Below are positions 1 through 7,773 of a stretch of DNA of 10,821 nucleotides, one piece after another. Under the pieces are notes generated by a model. It worked only from the letters and a program-made list of their open reading frames with translations. It ran no database searches and was not told the DNA's origin. Positions within the stretch are counted from its first letter, which is position 1, and the number at the start of each line of letters is the position of its first letter. A program made the position numbers and the translations under genes. The DNA lies in the NCBI GenBank assembly GCA_027296045.1, contig JAPUJS010000221.1:1-10821 (forward strand), written 5' to 3'. The stretch comes from a bacterium (GTDB taxonomy: Bacteria; Latescibacterota; UBA2968).

Positions 1-109
1 GCTGACTGAGCAGGTCTTCGGAACAGCCTGAGAGCCAGTTTTCAGCCGCACATTAGAAAAACCATAGAATTCGCCCGTTTTGGCCTGTGGGCACGTTTTC
101 ACCCGTTGG

Positions 110-157
110 CCATAAAGTGCTGGGCCACATCACTTTGTGGACCACATCACCTTATGG
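110..157. repeat. Nested inverted and direct repeats, gene-free left flank
   Basis: Positions 1-164 contain no supportable gene: stop codons are frequent on both strands. Within them 110-119 (CCATAAAGTG) pairs with 148-157 (CACCTTATGG) at 9 of 10 positions, and inside lies a 5-base stem, CCACA 125-129 with TGTGG 136-140. CCACATCAC also occurs twice in direct orientation, at 125-133 and 142-150. Just before this, CCCGTTTTGGCC (74-85) and CCCGTTGGCC (102-111) are similar. The arrangement could fold as a branched hairpin in RNA or DNA, but it lies beyond the fliM terminator and I assign it no function. Confidence 0.35.
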
Positions 158-164
158 AAAAAGA

Positions 165-199
165 AAAAAGGACATTGGTCAAAAACCAATGTCCTTTTT
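165..199 (-). terminator. Intrinsic terminator after fliM
   Basis: A perfect 15-base inverted repeat, arms 165-179 and 185-199 with a 5-base loop, starts 20 bases past the fliM stop codon. The core stem GGACATTGGT/ACCAATGTCC is flanked by A and T tracts, so the minus-strand transcript ends in a U-rich run (CCUUUUUUCUUUUU). The symmetric A/T tracts mean it could also stop transcription arriving from the left on the plus strand. Confidence 0.88.
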
Positions 200-218
200 G
201 CATTCAAAAAAACCCAGA

Positions 219-1283
219 CTACATCTGCTGGGTATCCGTCTTTTGAACCTCGGTCATAAAGTTCGACTCGTCGGCCTTCATAATCGGATCGGTCAGCTGA
301 ATGGCCCGGCGTTTGCCCATCAAACCCGGCTTGCCACGAAACTTGGGACGATCTCCCACAAAGATCACAGCGTCTTCTTTTGTAGAAGTATCCAGCCGCA
401 ACACATCGCCTTCCTGCAAATTCATCACATCGCCCAGGCTCACTCGCGCACCGCCAAGCAACACCCGCACCGGGGCAAACACACGGTCTAACTGCAACAG
501 CCGATCCTCTTTTCCGCTTTCCCGCTTCCCGCGCTCCCGGCTTGCCCATGTCTGTACGTTCAAATAAGCCATCACAGGCTCAAGCGTAAAATAAGGGTAG
601 CACAGGTTGACAAGTCCGGATGCATGCTGTGAGTTCACCTCAAAAGCAATGAGCACCACCGTATCGGAAGGAGCGGCCACCTGCATAAATTCTGGGTTGG
701 TTTCCAGTTCGGCATCCGACACCTGGATCTTCAGCAACGCCTCCCAGGTGGCTTCCAGGTCGGCCAGCGTCCGCGTCACCACCTTGCCCATCACCGTCCG
801 CTCAATACTGGTCAGAGGACGGGCTTCGGAAGGTGGATTCCCACCTGTCCCACCAAACTGTCGATCGATAAAAGAATAGGCCACCGGAAGCGAAAAATCG
901 ATAATAGCCGGACCACCCAGGGGCTCAATCGAAAACGTGTAAGAACACGAAGGATTGGACAGCGACATAATAAACTCGGCATAGGTGGTCTGATCCACAA
1001 ATGCAATATCGCAGTCCACCACCGAGCGCTGGATGGTCGAAAAGGACGAGGCCATCATCCGCGACAGGTTGGAGTGCAGATTTTCGAGGGTTCGCTGCTG
1101 ATCTTTAGACACCCGCTGCGGGTGCTTAAAATCGTAGGTAATAATCGGCTTGTTGGCAGAGGCCTTCGCTTCGGCACCTCCCGCACCGAAGGAGCCACCC
1201 ATATCGCCATCGCCACCACCTTCGTCGGTTCCCGTGGCCGTCAGCAGTGCATCAATCTCATCCTGTGAAAGAATATCTGGCAT
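219..1283 (-). CDS. fliM: Flagellar motor switch protein FliM
   Basis: FliM is the middle layer of the flagellar C-ring. It binds phosphorylated CheY through its N-terminus, contacts FliG, and joins FliN through its SpoA domain to set the direction of rotation. The protein is 354 residues (E. coli FliM is 334). Residues 3-14 are the CheY-binding peptide DILSQDEIDALL. A Gly/Ala/Asp-rich linker covers about 20-45. The middle domain spans roughly 48-245 and has the GGxG signature FGGTGG at 143-148. A charged linker rich in R, K and E (248-260) leads to the SpoA domain at about 262-333 (LDRVFAPVRVLLGG, GDVLRLD, GKPGLMGKRRA). I chose the ATG at 1283 because GAGGTGAGG (1295-1287) precedes it at good spacing and the protein then begins MPDILSQ. 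A GTG three codons upstream lies inside that SD. No fliL, fliN or other flagellar gene is adjacent, which is unusual. The gene has its own promoter and terminator, so it appears monocistronic. Confidence 0.96.
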   Translation of the reverse strand: MPDILSQDEIDALLTATGTDEGGGDGDMGGSFGAGGAEAKASANKPIITYDFKHPQRVSKDQQRTLENLHSNLSRMMASSFSTIQRSVVDCDIAFVDQTTYAEFIMSLSNPSCSYTFSIEPLGGPAIIDFSLPVAYSFIDRQFGGTGGNPPSEARPLTSIERTVMGKVVTRTLADLEATWEALLKIQVSDAELETNPEFMQVAAPSDTVVLIAFEVNSQHASGLVNLCYPYFTLEPVMAYLNVQTWASRERGKRESGKEDRLLQLDRVFAPVRVLLGGARVSLGDVMNLQEGDVLRLDTSTKEDAVIFVGDRPKFRGKPGLMGKRRAIQLTDPIMKADESNFMTEVQKTDTQQM

Positions 1284-1330
1284 ATGCCTCACCTCATGTC
1301 AGAGCAACAAATGCGAAACAACATACCTAA

Positions 1331-1359
1331 AAGGTAGCGCGATCTTGCCAATCTGTCAA
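1331..1359 (-). promoter_or_regulatory. Candidate sigma70-type promoter of fliM
   Basis: On the minus strand TTGACA (1359-1354) is a perfect -35 box, followed by a 17-base spacer and TACCTT (1336-1331), a weak -10 matching 3 of 6. Transcription would start near 1324, giving a leader of about 40 bases with the SD just before the ATG. No sigma28 or sigma54 motif is evident. The -10 box is the weak point of this call. Confidence 0.5.
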
Positions 1360-1410
1360 GACCGGCTTTTTCAGTCTCAAAATTAAGCAATCCATGTGCC
1401 AGAGCTGACC

Positions 1411-1436
1411 TAACTTCCTGAAAAATACAGGAGTTA
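1411..1436 (-). terminator. Hairpin after xylA, possible terminator
   Basis: CAGGAGTTA (1428-1436) pairs with TAACTTCCTG (1411-1420) through nine pairs with one bulged base and a 7-base A/T loop. It begins four bases after the xylA stop. No T-run follows on the minus strand, so it is a poor intrinsic terminator and may instead protect the 3' end of the mRNA. The rest of 1293-1440 holds only the fliM promoter and SD. Confidence 0.35.
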
Positions 1437-1440
1437 TCTC

Positions 1441-2610
1441 TTACCGGATCCCCAGCATCAGCTCGGTCAAGAGCTGATCCAAACGTTCAAACCCCAATCC
1501 CTTTTTTGCCATCCCATCAATATCAAACCGGATCCGCTTGAGCGCCTGGGCTTTTTTCCGGCTGTATTTGCCCAAATGTTTCTCAAATTCGGGATTCTGG
1601 CCCGCAATTTCTGCCAAAATTCCCTGTATTTCTGGGTCCTTCTGGAAGCACCGCACCTTTTCTTTGAGTATATTATAAGTGCGCATGCAGCCTTCGGCAA
1701 AATGCCACACGCCTTTTTCATCTTCGGTGCGGAAGGCATGGGCGTCAAAATGCTTGGGACCTCTGTATTTCTTCTCTTCCAAAAGTTTCACCAACAAAAA
1801 GGCACTCTTGTAGTCCTCCGATCCAAACCGAAAGTCCTGATCGTAGCGCCCAAAGCGCTGATCGTTCAAATCGATATGGAAAAGTTTTCCGGACTCTAAC
1901 GCCTGTGCCACCCCGTGGTGAAAATTCAGCCCGGCCATATGCTCGTGTGCCACTTCCGGATTCACCCCGACCATTTTCGGATCGTCCAGGGTTTCGATAA
2001 AGGCCAGATAATGTCCGGTTGTCGGGAAATACATGTCGGCTCTGGGCTCGTTGGGTTTGGCCTCGAGGGCGAATTTCATCCCATATTTCTGGTCGCGCAC
2101 ATACCGGCACAAATAATTGATTCCGTCTCGATACCGTTTTATGGCCTCTACCGGGTCTTTGGCCACGTTGCACTCGGCCCCTTCCCGACCCCCCCAAAAG
2201 ACGTAGATCTTGGCCCCCAATTCTGCCCCAAGATCGATGGACCGCATAATCTTCTGCAACCCATAGGCCCGAACTTTGGGATCATTCGAAGTGAACCCGC
2301 CGTCCCGAAATACCGGATGGGTAAACGTATTGGTGGTCGCCATTGGCACGACCATGTCGTGGTCTTCCAGCGCCTTTTTAAAATCGCGCACAATCTGGTT
2401 TCGCCCTTTGGGCGTTGCATCAATTGGCACCAGATCATTGTCGTGCAAATTAATTCCCCAGGCACCGAGGCGACTCAGGTTTTTCACAATCCGCGTGGGC
2501 GGAATCGGTTTCCGGGTCGGATCCCCAAATGGATCGCGCCCAATATTGCCCACCGTCCACAATCCAAACGAAAACTTGTCTTCCTTTTTCGCCATATATG
2601 CATCGGCCAT
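1441..2610 (-). CDS. xylA: Xylose isomerase, class I
   Basis: This cytoplasmic, metal-dependent TIM-barrel enzyme converts D-xylose to D-xylulose, and often D-glucose to D-fructose. The 389-residue protein is close to the 388-residue Streptomyces/Actinoplanes class I enzymes and matches their residue numbers with a constant offset of +2. The catalytic pair is His56/Asp59 (LHDNDL). The hydrophobic sugar pocket is Trp18, Phe96 and Trp139. The metal ligands are Glu183, Glu219, His222, Asp247, Asp257, Asp259 and Asp289, with Lys185 also in the active site. All are present, so the enzyme should be active. The start at 2610 is preferred over an in-frame ATG at 2652: AAGGGG lies 8 bases before 2610, the upstream ATG lacks a usable SD, and the predicted transcript would leave only about nine bases before it. 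The family motif reads HDND here where Streptomyces has HDDD. No xylulokinase, xylose transporter or XylR gene is in view, so the pathway must be completed elsewhere or the enzyme serves another aldose. Confidence 0.96.
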   Translation of the reverse strand: MADAYMAKKEDKFSFGLWTVGNIGRDPFGDPTRKPIPPTRIVKNLSRLGAWGINLHDNDLVPIDATPKGRNQIVRDFKKALEDHDMVVPMATTNTFTHPVFRDGGFTSNDPKVRAYGLQKIMRSIDLGAELGAKIYVFWGGREGAECNVAKDPVEAIKRYRDGINYLCRYVRDQKYGMKFALEAKPNEPRADMYFPTTGHYLAFIETLDDPKMVGVNPEVAHEHMAGLNFHHGVAQALESGKLFHIDLNDQRFGRYDQDFRFGSEDYKSAFLLVKLLEEKKYRGPKHFDAHAFRTEDEKGVWHFAEGCMRTYNILKEKVRCFQKDPEIQGILAEIAGQNPEFEKHLGKYSRKKAQALKRIRFDIDGMAKKGLGFERLDQLLTELMLGIR

Positions 2611-2667
2611 AAAAATTTCCCCTTCGAATTTCAGATGAAAATCATAGACCATCCCTGGACAGAGTCC

Positions 2668-2696
2668 AAGATATCATACCGGTATCCAACTGTCAA
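2668..2696 (-). promoter_or_regulatory. xylA promoter with palindrome in its spacer
   Basis: On the minus strand TTGACA (2696-2691), a 17-base spacer and TATCTT (2673-2668, 4 of 6) form a sigma70-type promoter. The start would be near 2661, leaving a leader of about 50 bases before the chosen ATG at 2610. The spacer contains the perfect 10-base palindrome ATACCGGTAT (2676-2685), placed where a bound repressor would block RNA polymerase. The element lies between xylA and the divergent HD gene and could affect both. Operator function is inferred from position and symmetry only. Confidence 0.6.
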
Positions 2697-2714
2697 CGAC
2701 ATCGAAAGGCCTTC

Positions 2715-3950
2715 ATGATCCTGCGCGACCCCATTCACGGGGATTTATCTTTCACCGAATCCGAACGGCGTGTGATGGACACCCCTCAAATGCAACGCCT
2801 GCGCGGGGTGCGCCAGACCGGTTCGGCCTATCTGGTCTACCCGGGCTGTGTGCACACCCGATTCGAACATTCTCTGGGCACATCGGCAATGGCTCGAAAG
2901 ATCATCGCCGTCCTCCGCCAAAACAACATCCCCATCGACCCAGACCAGGAGGCCGTCGTCGCCCTCGCGGCTCTTGTACACGACATCTCCCACCTGCCCT
3001 TTGGACACACCTTCGAAGATGAACGTAAAATTTTCCCCCGTCACGATACCGCAAAGCGCTTCCATCACTTCCTGACCGACAACGAAATAGATCAGGCCCT
3101 CGATGCCTCCGGGTTTCGCAACGATGTCGTTGCCCTGCTCACCAATCGCAACTTTGACCCGCCCTGGATGCGCCAGATCGTCACCAGCACCATCGACGCA
3201 GATCTACTGGACTACCTCCGACGAGACGCCTATTTTGCCGGCCTCCGCCAGGATTATGACGACCGTATTTTCAGCACCTTCACGGTAGTCGACAACACCC
3301 TGGCCATCAACATGACCAAGCTCAGCACCCGCACCGAACTCCTCCATCTCCTCCGCCTTCGCTACTTCCTCACCGAACGCGTCTACTACCACCACGCCAA
3401 AGTCATCTCCGGTGCCATGATCGCCAAAGCCGTGGAATTGGCCGTCGAAAGCGGCCTCACCGAAACCGACCTCTACGACCTGACCGACGATACCCTTTTT
3501 CGGTATTTGATCGACAGAAAGGACGACCGAATCACACGCCTGATTACAGGAGTACAGAATCGCCGCTTGCTCAAACGGTCGTATGTGCTTTCCGCCGCAG
3601 AAATAGGCAGGCGCGGCCGGGACGAATTCATTGCCACCTACAATCGCTCGGGGCAAGCCCGCCAGCAAGTGGAACGGGAAATCGCCGATGCGGTGACCCT
3701 GAAGCCCGAACAAATCATCCTCTACTGTGCCGATATTTCGGCCATCAAAGAAGCCCGGGTGGTCGTGCACACCCCAAACGGTCTGAGCCGCTTGAATGAA
3801 CCGTTTGACAACCCACCCATCGATGTCAAAGTCGTAGAAGACCAGTATGAACACCTCTGGAAACTCTACGTCTTTGCCCCAGAAGGCTACCGGGAACGTG
3901 TGGGCAAAGTCTGCGAGCGTATCTTCGGAGAAAAAAATGGATTGTCCTAA
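2715..3950 (+). CDS. HD-domain phosphohydrolase, dNTPase/SAMHD1-like
   Basis: This 411-residue soluble protein belongs to the HD superfamily group (COG1078-like) that includes dNTP triphosphohydrolases and SAMHD1, metal enzymes acting on phosphate esters of nucleotides. It opens with IRDPIHG-like residues (ILRDPIHGDL, 2-11), typical of the group. The metal-site residues are visible: HTRFEHSLG (47-55, His52), HDISHLPFGH (89-98, His89-Asp90) and the aspartate-rich block DADLLDYLRRD (161-171), which supplies the last ligand. The C-terminal 150 residues show no motif I recognise. AAAGG (2705-2709) gives an SD five bases before the ATG. The gene is divergent from xylA; no convincing promoter of its own was found, though TATCAT at 2672-2677 could be a -10 box without a good -35. 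It converges on the ligase-TPR gene with only three bases between stop codons and no terminator. The substrate is unknown; roles in dNTP control or phage defence are possible but not shown. Confidence 0.85.
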   Translation: MILRDPIHGDLSFTESERRVMDTPQMQRLRGVRQTGSAYLVYPGCVHTRFEHSLGTSAMARKIIAVLRQNNIPIDPDQEAVVALAALVHDISHLPFGHTFEDERKIFPRHDTAKRFHHFLTDNEIDQALDASGFRNDVVALLTNRNFDPPWMRQIVTSTIDADLLDYLRRDAYFAGLRQDYDDRIFSTFTVVDNTLAINMTKLSTRTELLHLLRLRYFLTERVYYHHAKVISGAMIAKAVELAVESGLTETDLYDLTDDTLFRYLIDRKDDRITRLITGVQNRRLLKRSYVLSAAEIGRRGRDEFIATYNRSGQARQQVEREIADAVTLKPEQIILYCADISAIKEARVVVHTPNGLSRLNEPFDNPPIDVKVVEDQYEHLWKLYVFAPEGYRERVGKVCERIFGEKNGLS

Positions 3951-3953
3951 TCC

Positions 3954-6329
3954 TCACTTCTCCAGTTGCTGCACCCGCCGTTGTGCCTCTTCTATAAATC
4001 GATCGTTCTGGGTCCATCGCTCTAAAAAAGCCCGGAAGTTCAAGACCGCGCCTTCCCGATCTCCTGCTTCATCCAGCAGCCTGGCCAATGTAAAATAGGC
4101 CTGGCCAAAGTCAGGATTCAGTGCCAGGGCTTTGCGGCAGGCTTCCAAAGCGTCCGCCAAACTTCCCTTCCGTCGATAAATCAACGCCAGATTATGGTAG
4201 ACCTCCGAAGTTGCTGCTCCCAAAGCCTCCAGCCTCAAATAAGCCTGTTCCGCCCGTTCCAAATCTCCCCGAGCCAAATACCGGTCGCCCAACACCGGAT
4301 AAAGCTCTCGCAAACGCTTTTCGGCATCCCGCACATAATCCTGGATGCCCGTCCAGCGGGAAAGAAAAGTCTCATAGGTTGTCGCTGATTGCTCCAACTC
4401 ATTTCGCAGCAAATACAGGCCTGCCAGACTGAAATAGACCTCGACCAGATCCCCATCGAATGCAAGTGCCTTCTTGTAGGCTGCAAGCGCCGGATCAAAC
4501 ATCCTCTTTTCTGTATAGACCAACCCCAGATTGTGCAACCCGGGTGCTTTCAGGACAGGCTCTGCATCCCGATAAATTGCCAGCGCCCGATCCATATTCC
4601 CCTGTTTCTTATAAATGCCCGCCAGATGATTGTATAAGACACCAACGCCGTCTCCCGAAAACGTTTCCAAACCCCGTTCATAGGACGCCTTTGCAGCGTC
4701 CAGGTCTCCCATTGCCTCATAGGCCTGCCCTAGATTGTTGTGCAAGGTCGGCAAAAATGGTTGATAGGTTACATAAGCCCGGTATGCCTCAACGGCCCCT
4801 CCGAATTCCCTGTCCTGAAATCGCCCCTGTCCCAACAAAAGGTAAACTCGGTGGTCAAACAAACCGTACCGAAGTGCCGCTTCGGCCTCTTTCACCTGAG
4901 TTTTGCTACGACCCATATCTTGAGCCATCAGAGATCTGGCAAAATGTGCGTCAAATCGGATGGCTTGCACGCATAACCAGATCCCTCCCAAAGCAGCCAG
5001 GATGGTCACAAGGCTTCCCCCGCCTGTTGCCCACCCCACGGCCCGTTCTTGCCTGGTGGATCTGCCTGCAACCCCCAGAATAATCCCGATGAGCATCCAA
5101 ACCGACGCCTGTTCCCGGGGAAAGCTGAAAAACGACTGTCCCAGAATGGCCAGGAGTCCAATCCCAATAAAAAATACGGGAATCGCCCCTTCGTCACCCC
5201 GGCAAATACGACCCCAGATCGTCTGCCCAACCCCCCATAAAAGCCAGAGGTACACACCCAGCCCCACCGTACCCAATTCCGACCAGATCCACAAAAAATC
5301 ATTATGGGGTCGCTTGGGCGCGACCGTAATACCCGCCACATCTCCCCCATCATATTTCGGAAAATAAACCGACCAATTATCCAACCCCACCCCAAGAATC
5401 GGATGATCCCAAATCATTTCTAACGTGTGCATCCAGGTCCGAAACCGGCCCCGGTCTCCGCCGGGTTGTAGAATCGAAGCAACCGTCTGTGTAACGGTGG
5501 TTTTTTTCTCGTCCAGCCGATGCAAGCTGGCATCTTGAAACGCAGGCCGAAGGTGTCCCAAACCCGCAACAACAACCAGAAGCGCAAGACCCATCGCCTT
5601 CTGCCATCGTGTCGCCCTGGAGCCCAGCAACTCCCAAAATGTCCGACCAGATTGGGACCTGATTTTGTATGCAACCATGCCCCCAACTACCAGCCCACCA
5701 GCCAGACCCACCCACGCTGCTCGCGTCCTTGTAAACACCAAAAAAACGGCCATTCCAAAAACAGCCGCCGTTCCCAGGAAACGATCCCACCGGTGCTGCC
5801 CAAACAGCAAGGTCGCCGACAAAGGCAAATTAAGGACCAGATACATAGCCGCGATATTTCGAAACCCAAAAGTAACGCTCGGCCTGCCCGCCGAGGTCAG
5901 CATGACCCAGGACACACCCAGATATTCCAGAATGCCCATACAAGCAATGCCAACTCCTGCAACCGCAGAAAATCGGATCAAAGAGCCCACCTGATGGGCC
6001 GGCACCAAACTTGCCGTAACCAGAGCAAGCAAACTGCCTCCGGCCTGAAGGCCCAGGAGCATCAACCCATTCGAAGGATTCAGACTGCGCATGCCCTGCA
6101 AAGCGGAAATGCCCAAAAACACCATGAGAGGCAATACAAAAGGTGCACGGGGCAGGCCCACACCTCGCCACAAACAACACCCGGCCAGAATCAAAAGCAC
6201 AACTTGAAGCATCAGCGCCTTGGGCAGTCCAAACCCCTGGTACTGTTCAGACAGATAAACAAACGGCATCGTCAGCAGGGCCATCTTCAACACCCCGCAG
6301 CCGATGCCGATTGAAACATGCTGCCTCAT
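3954..6329 (-). CDS. O-antigen ligase/polymerase (Wzy_C) fused to TPR repeats
   Basis: This inner-membrane protein of 791 residues has a Wzy/WaaL-type glycan ligase or polymerase in its N-terminal 460 residues and TPR repeats after that. Family enzymes transfer or join polyprenyl-diphosphate-linked glycans on the periplasmic side. About ten to twelve hydrophobic segments are visible. FTRTRAAWVG (199-208) resembles the conserved arginine motif of the family. The large loop at about 258-348 carries RGRFRTW, LGVGLDNW and RPHNDF (340-345), with the family's conserved His at 342. The last membrane segment is about 435-456. TPR-like helical pairs run from about 480 to the end, with signatures such as LHNNLGQAYEAMGDLDAA and YHNLALIYRRKGSLADA. 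The ATG at 6329 is chosen because GAGG (6338-6335) precedes it by five bases; a GTG two codons upstream overlaps the SD. It follows the sugar transferase gene by 23 bases, so the two are very likely co-transcribed. Whether it acts as O-antigen ligase, Wzy polymerase or PglL-like protein glycosylase is undecided. Confidence 0.88.
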   Translation of the reverse strand: MRQHVSIGIGCGVLKMALLTMPFVYLSEQYQGFGLPKALMLQVVLLILAGCCLWRGVGLPRAPFVLPLMVFLGISALQGMRSLNPSNGLMLLGLQAGGSLLALVTASLVPAHQVGSLIRFSAVAGVGIACMGILEYLGVSWVMLTSAGRPSVTFGFRNIAAMYLVLNLPLSATLLFGQHRWDRFLGTAAVFGMAVFLVFTRTRAAWVGLAGGLVVGGMVAYKIRSQSGRTFWELLGSRATRWQKAMGLALLVVVAGLGHLRPAFQDASLHRLDEKKTTVTQTVASILQPGGDRGRFRTWMHTLEMIWDHPILGVGLDNWSVYFPKYDGGDVAGITVAPKRPHNDFLWIWSELGTVGLGVYLWLLWGVGQTIWGRICRGDEGAIPVFFIGIGLLAILGQSFFSFPREQASVWMLIGIILGVAGRSTRQERAVGWATGGGSLVTILAALGGIWLCVQAIRFDAHFARSLMAQDMGRSKTQVKEAEAALRYGLFDHRVYLLLGQGRFQDREFGGAVEAYRAYVTYQPFLPTLHNNLGQAYEAMGDLDAAKASYERGLETFSGDGVGVLYNHLAGIYKKQGNMDRALAIYRDAEPVLKAPGLHNLGLVYTEKRMFDPALAAYKKALAFDGDLVEVYFSLAGLYLLRNELEQSATTYETFLSRWTGIQDYVRDAEKRLRELYPVLGDRYLARGDLERAEQAYLRLEALGAATSEVYHNLALIYRRKGSLADALEACRKALALNPDFGQAYFTLARLLDEAGDREGAVLNFRAFLERWTQNDRFIEEAQRRVQQLEK

Positions 6330-6352
6330 GCACACCTCAAAAATAACAGACG

Positions 6353-7750
6353 CTAGTAGGCACCTCGCGCCAGAATCACCTTGGGCGCCGTCTTAAGCAT
6401 AATTTTAATGTCCACCAGCGGAGACCAGTTCTCGATATAATAAAAATCAAACCGCAGCGTTTCATCAAATGTCAAATCGCTTCGCCCGCTAATTTGTGCC
6501 AAACCCGTCATACCGGGAAGCACCTCAAACCGTTTCCGCTGCCAGGGCTCATATTCATCCACTTCCGAAGGCAGCGGCGGTCGGGGGCCCACCAGGCTCA
6601 TCTCGCCGCGCAACACATTGATCAGTTGGGGCAATTCATCGATACTAAATTTCCGGATCACCCGGCCCACCCGGGTAATCCGGGGGTCATTTCGAATTTT
6701 AAACAACGGCCCCTGGGCCTCGTTCAGGTGTTCCAATTCATCTTGCATCGCATCGGCATCGGGACGCATCGAACGAAACTTGAAACAGGAAAAGGGCTGG
6801 GCGCGTTTGCCAATCCGGGCCTGTTTTAAAATAATCGGCCCCGTAGATTCCAGTCGAATCAAAATCGATGTCAGTATCCAAACAGGAGATAAAAGAATCA
6901 GCGCACAGATGCCCAGGACAAGATCGATGGCCCGTTTTAAAATTCGGCTGGATCGCAGAAAAATCCGTTCATCCAGCACAAAAATAGGAACCCCGGCCAC
7001 CTCCCGGATCTGGATCTGGCTGGTCAACACATGGAACAGGGTGGGCACCATACTGAAGACCACACCCTCCTGCTGACAATGCCCCATCAACACCATCACG
7101 CGGTTGGAGTCTGCATCGCGAGCCGCCAGGATGACCTCATCCACCTGCCCCCGCCGAATGGTTTTTTCAAGCGCGGCCTGATCGTCTTCTTCGACCAGGC
7201 CGACGGGGAGGTATCCCAGCTCCGGATTTTCTTTCAACAGGCCGTAAAAGGATCGACTGAAATCGTTTTCTCCCACAATGACCACGCGGGCCAAAACAAG
7301 CCCTCGCTTTCGTAACATGATCAGCACCATGTCATATCCCATTCGCCAGAAAGTCACCAGCACAATGCCCAACAGCCAGGATATCGCCAGCACGATCCGC
7401 GAATAGGTCTCGATCTCGTCGCCCGGCAGTCGCCCCCGAACCGCAAACCCGACAGCCGCGGCAATCAGATGGGATAGGGTCACCGCTTTGACGACCGAAA
7501 AAAAATCATCGATGCCAAAAAAAGGTTGCTGGAGCCGATACATCCCCGCAGAATACAGGGTCACAAATCCTACAAAACCGAGCAAAAAAGAAAATCGGAA
7601 ATACGTCCCAAAATTGGAGATAGGCGGGGGAGGGAAAAAGGGCGTGTGAAACCGAATCCAGTATGCGCTCATAAACCCACCGGCAATGATGGTCAAATCC
7701 AGGACAGCCAGCACCAATTTAAACAGAGCTTTATGATCGATACGCTGCAT
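6353..7750 (-). CDS. Polyprenyl-phosphate sugar-phosphate transferase (initiating enzyme)
   Basis: This enzyme transfers a sugar-1-phosphate from a UDP-sugar to undecaprenyl phosphate in the inner membrane, the first step of exopolysaccharide, O-antigen or O-glycan assembly (WbaP/WcaJ-type). The 465-residue protein has the full architecture. Hydrophobic segments lie at about 10-31, 51-70, 88-104 and 117-136. A Rossmann-like CoA-binding-type domain starts with VVIVGENDFS (156-165). A membrane helix at about 275-297 leads to the bacterial sugar transferase domain (PF02397-type). In that domain KRAIDLVLG (272-280), KFRSM (324-328), DELPQLINVLRGEMSLVGPRPP (371-392) and LPGMTGLAQISGR (411-423) are near-perfect family signatures. 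A run of six G (7764-7759 on the minus strand) serves as SD eight bases before the ATG; an out-of-frame ATG seven bases upstream is ignored. It heads a two-gene unit with the ligase-TPR gene. The sugar (glucose, galactose or an N-acetyl sugar) cannot be told from sequence. Confidence 0.94.
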   Translation of the reverse strand: MQRIDHKALFKLVLAVLDLTIIAGGFMSAYWIRFHTPFFPPPPISNFGTYFRFSFLLGFVGFVTLYSAGMYRLQQPFFGIDDFFSVVKAVTLSHLIAAAVGFAVRGRLPGDEIETYSRIVLAISWLLGIVLVTFWRMGYDMVLIMLRKRGLVLARVVIVGENDFSRSFYGLLKENPELGYLPVGLVEEDDQAALEKTIRRGQVDEVILAARDADSNRVMVLMGHCQQEGVVFSMVPTLFHVLTSQIQIREVAGVPIFVLDERIFLRSSRILKRAIDLVLGICALILLSPVWILTSILIRLESTGPIILKQARIGKRAQPFSCFKFRSMRPDADAMQDELEHLNEAQGPLFKIRNDPRITRVGRVIRKFSIDELPQLINVLRGEMSLVGPRPPLPSEVDEYEPWQRKRFEVLPGMTGLAQISGRSDLTFDETLRFDFYYIENWSPLVDIKIMLKTAPKVILARGAY

Positions 7751-7773
7751 GGATCATGCCCCCCAAAACAACA

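Noticed and set aside
2611..2652. Upstream ATG for xylA at 2652
   Set aside because: It has no usable SD, would leave a leader of about nine bases, and adds 14 residues not needed to match the 388-residue family.
2672..2677. TATCAT as -10 box for the HD gene on the plus strand
   Set aside because: No acceptable -35 lies 16-18 bases upstream, so it is not listed as a promoter.
1915..2718. Long plus-strand open frame opposite xylA
   Set aside because: It is the shadow of a gene whose every catalytic residue is conserved, and its product shows no recognisable motif.
5520..6314. Long plus-strand open frame opposite the ligase-TPR gene
   Set aside because: Its translation is rich in Q, R, K, H and P with no motif, and it lies fully antisense to a protein with clear family motifs and membrane segments.
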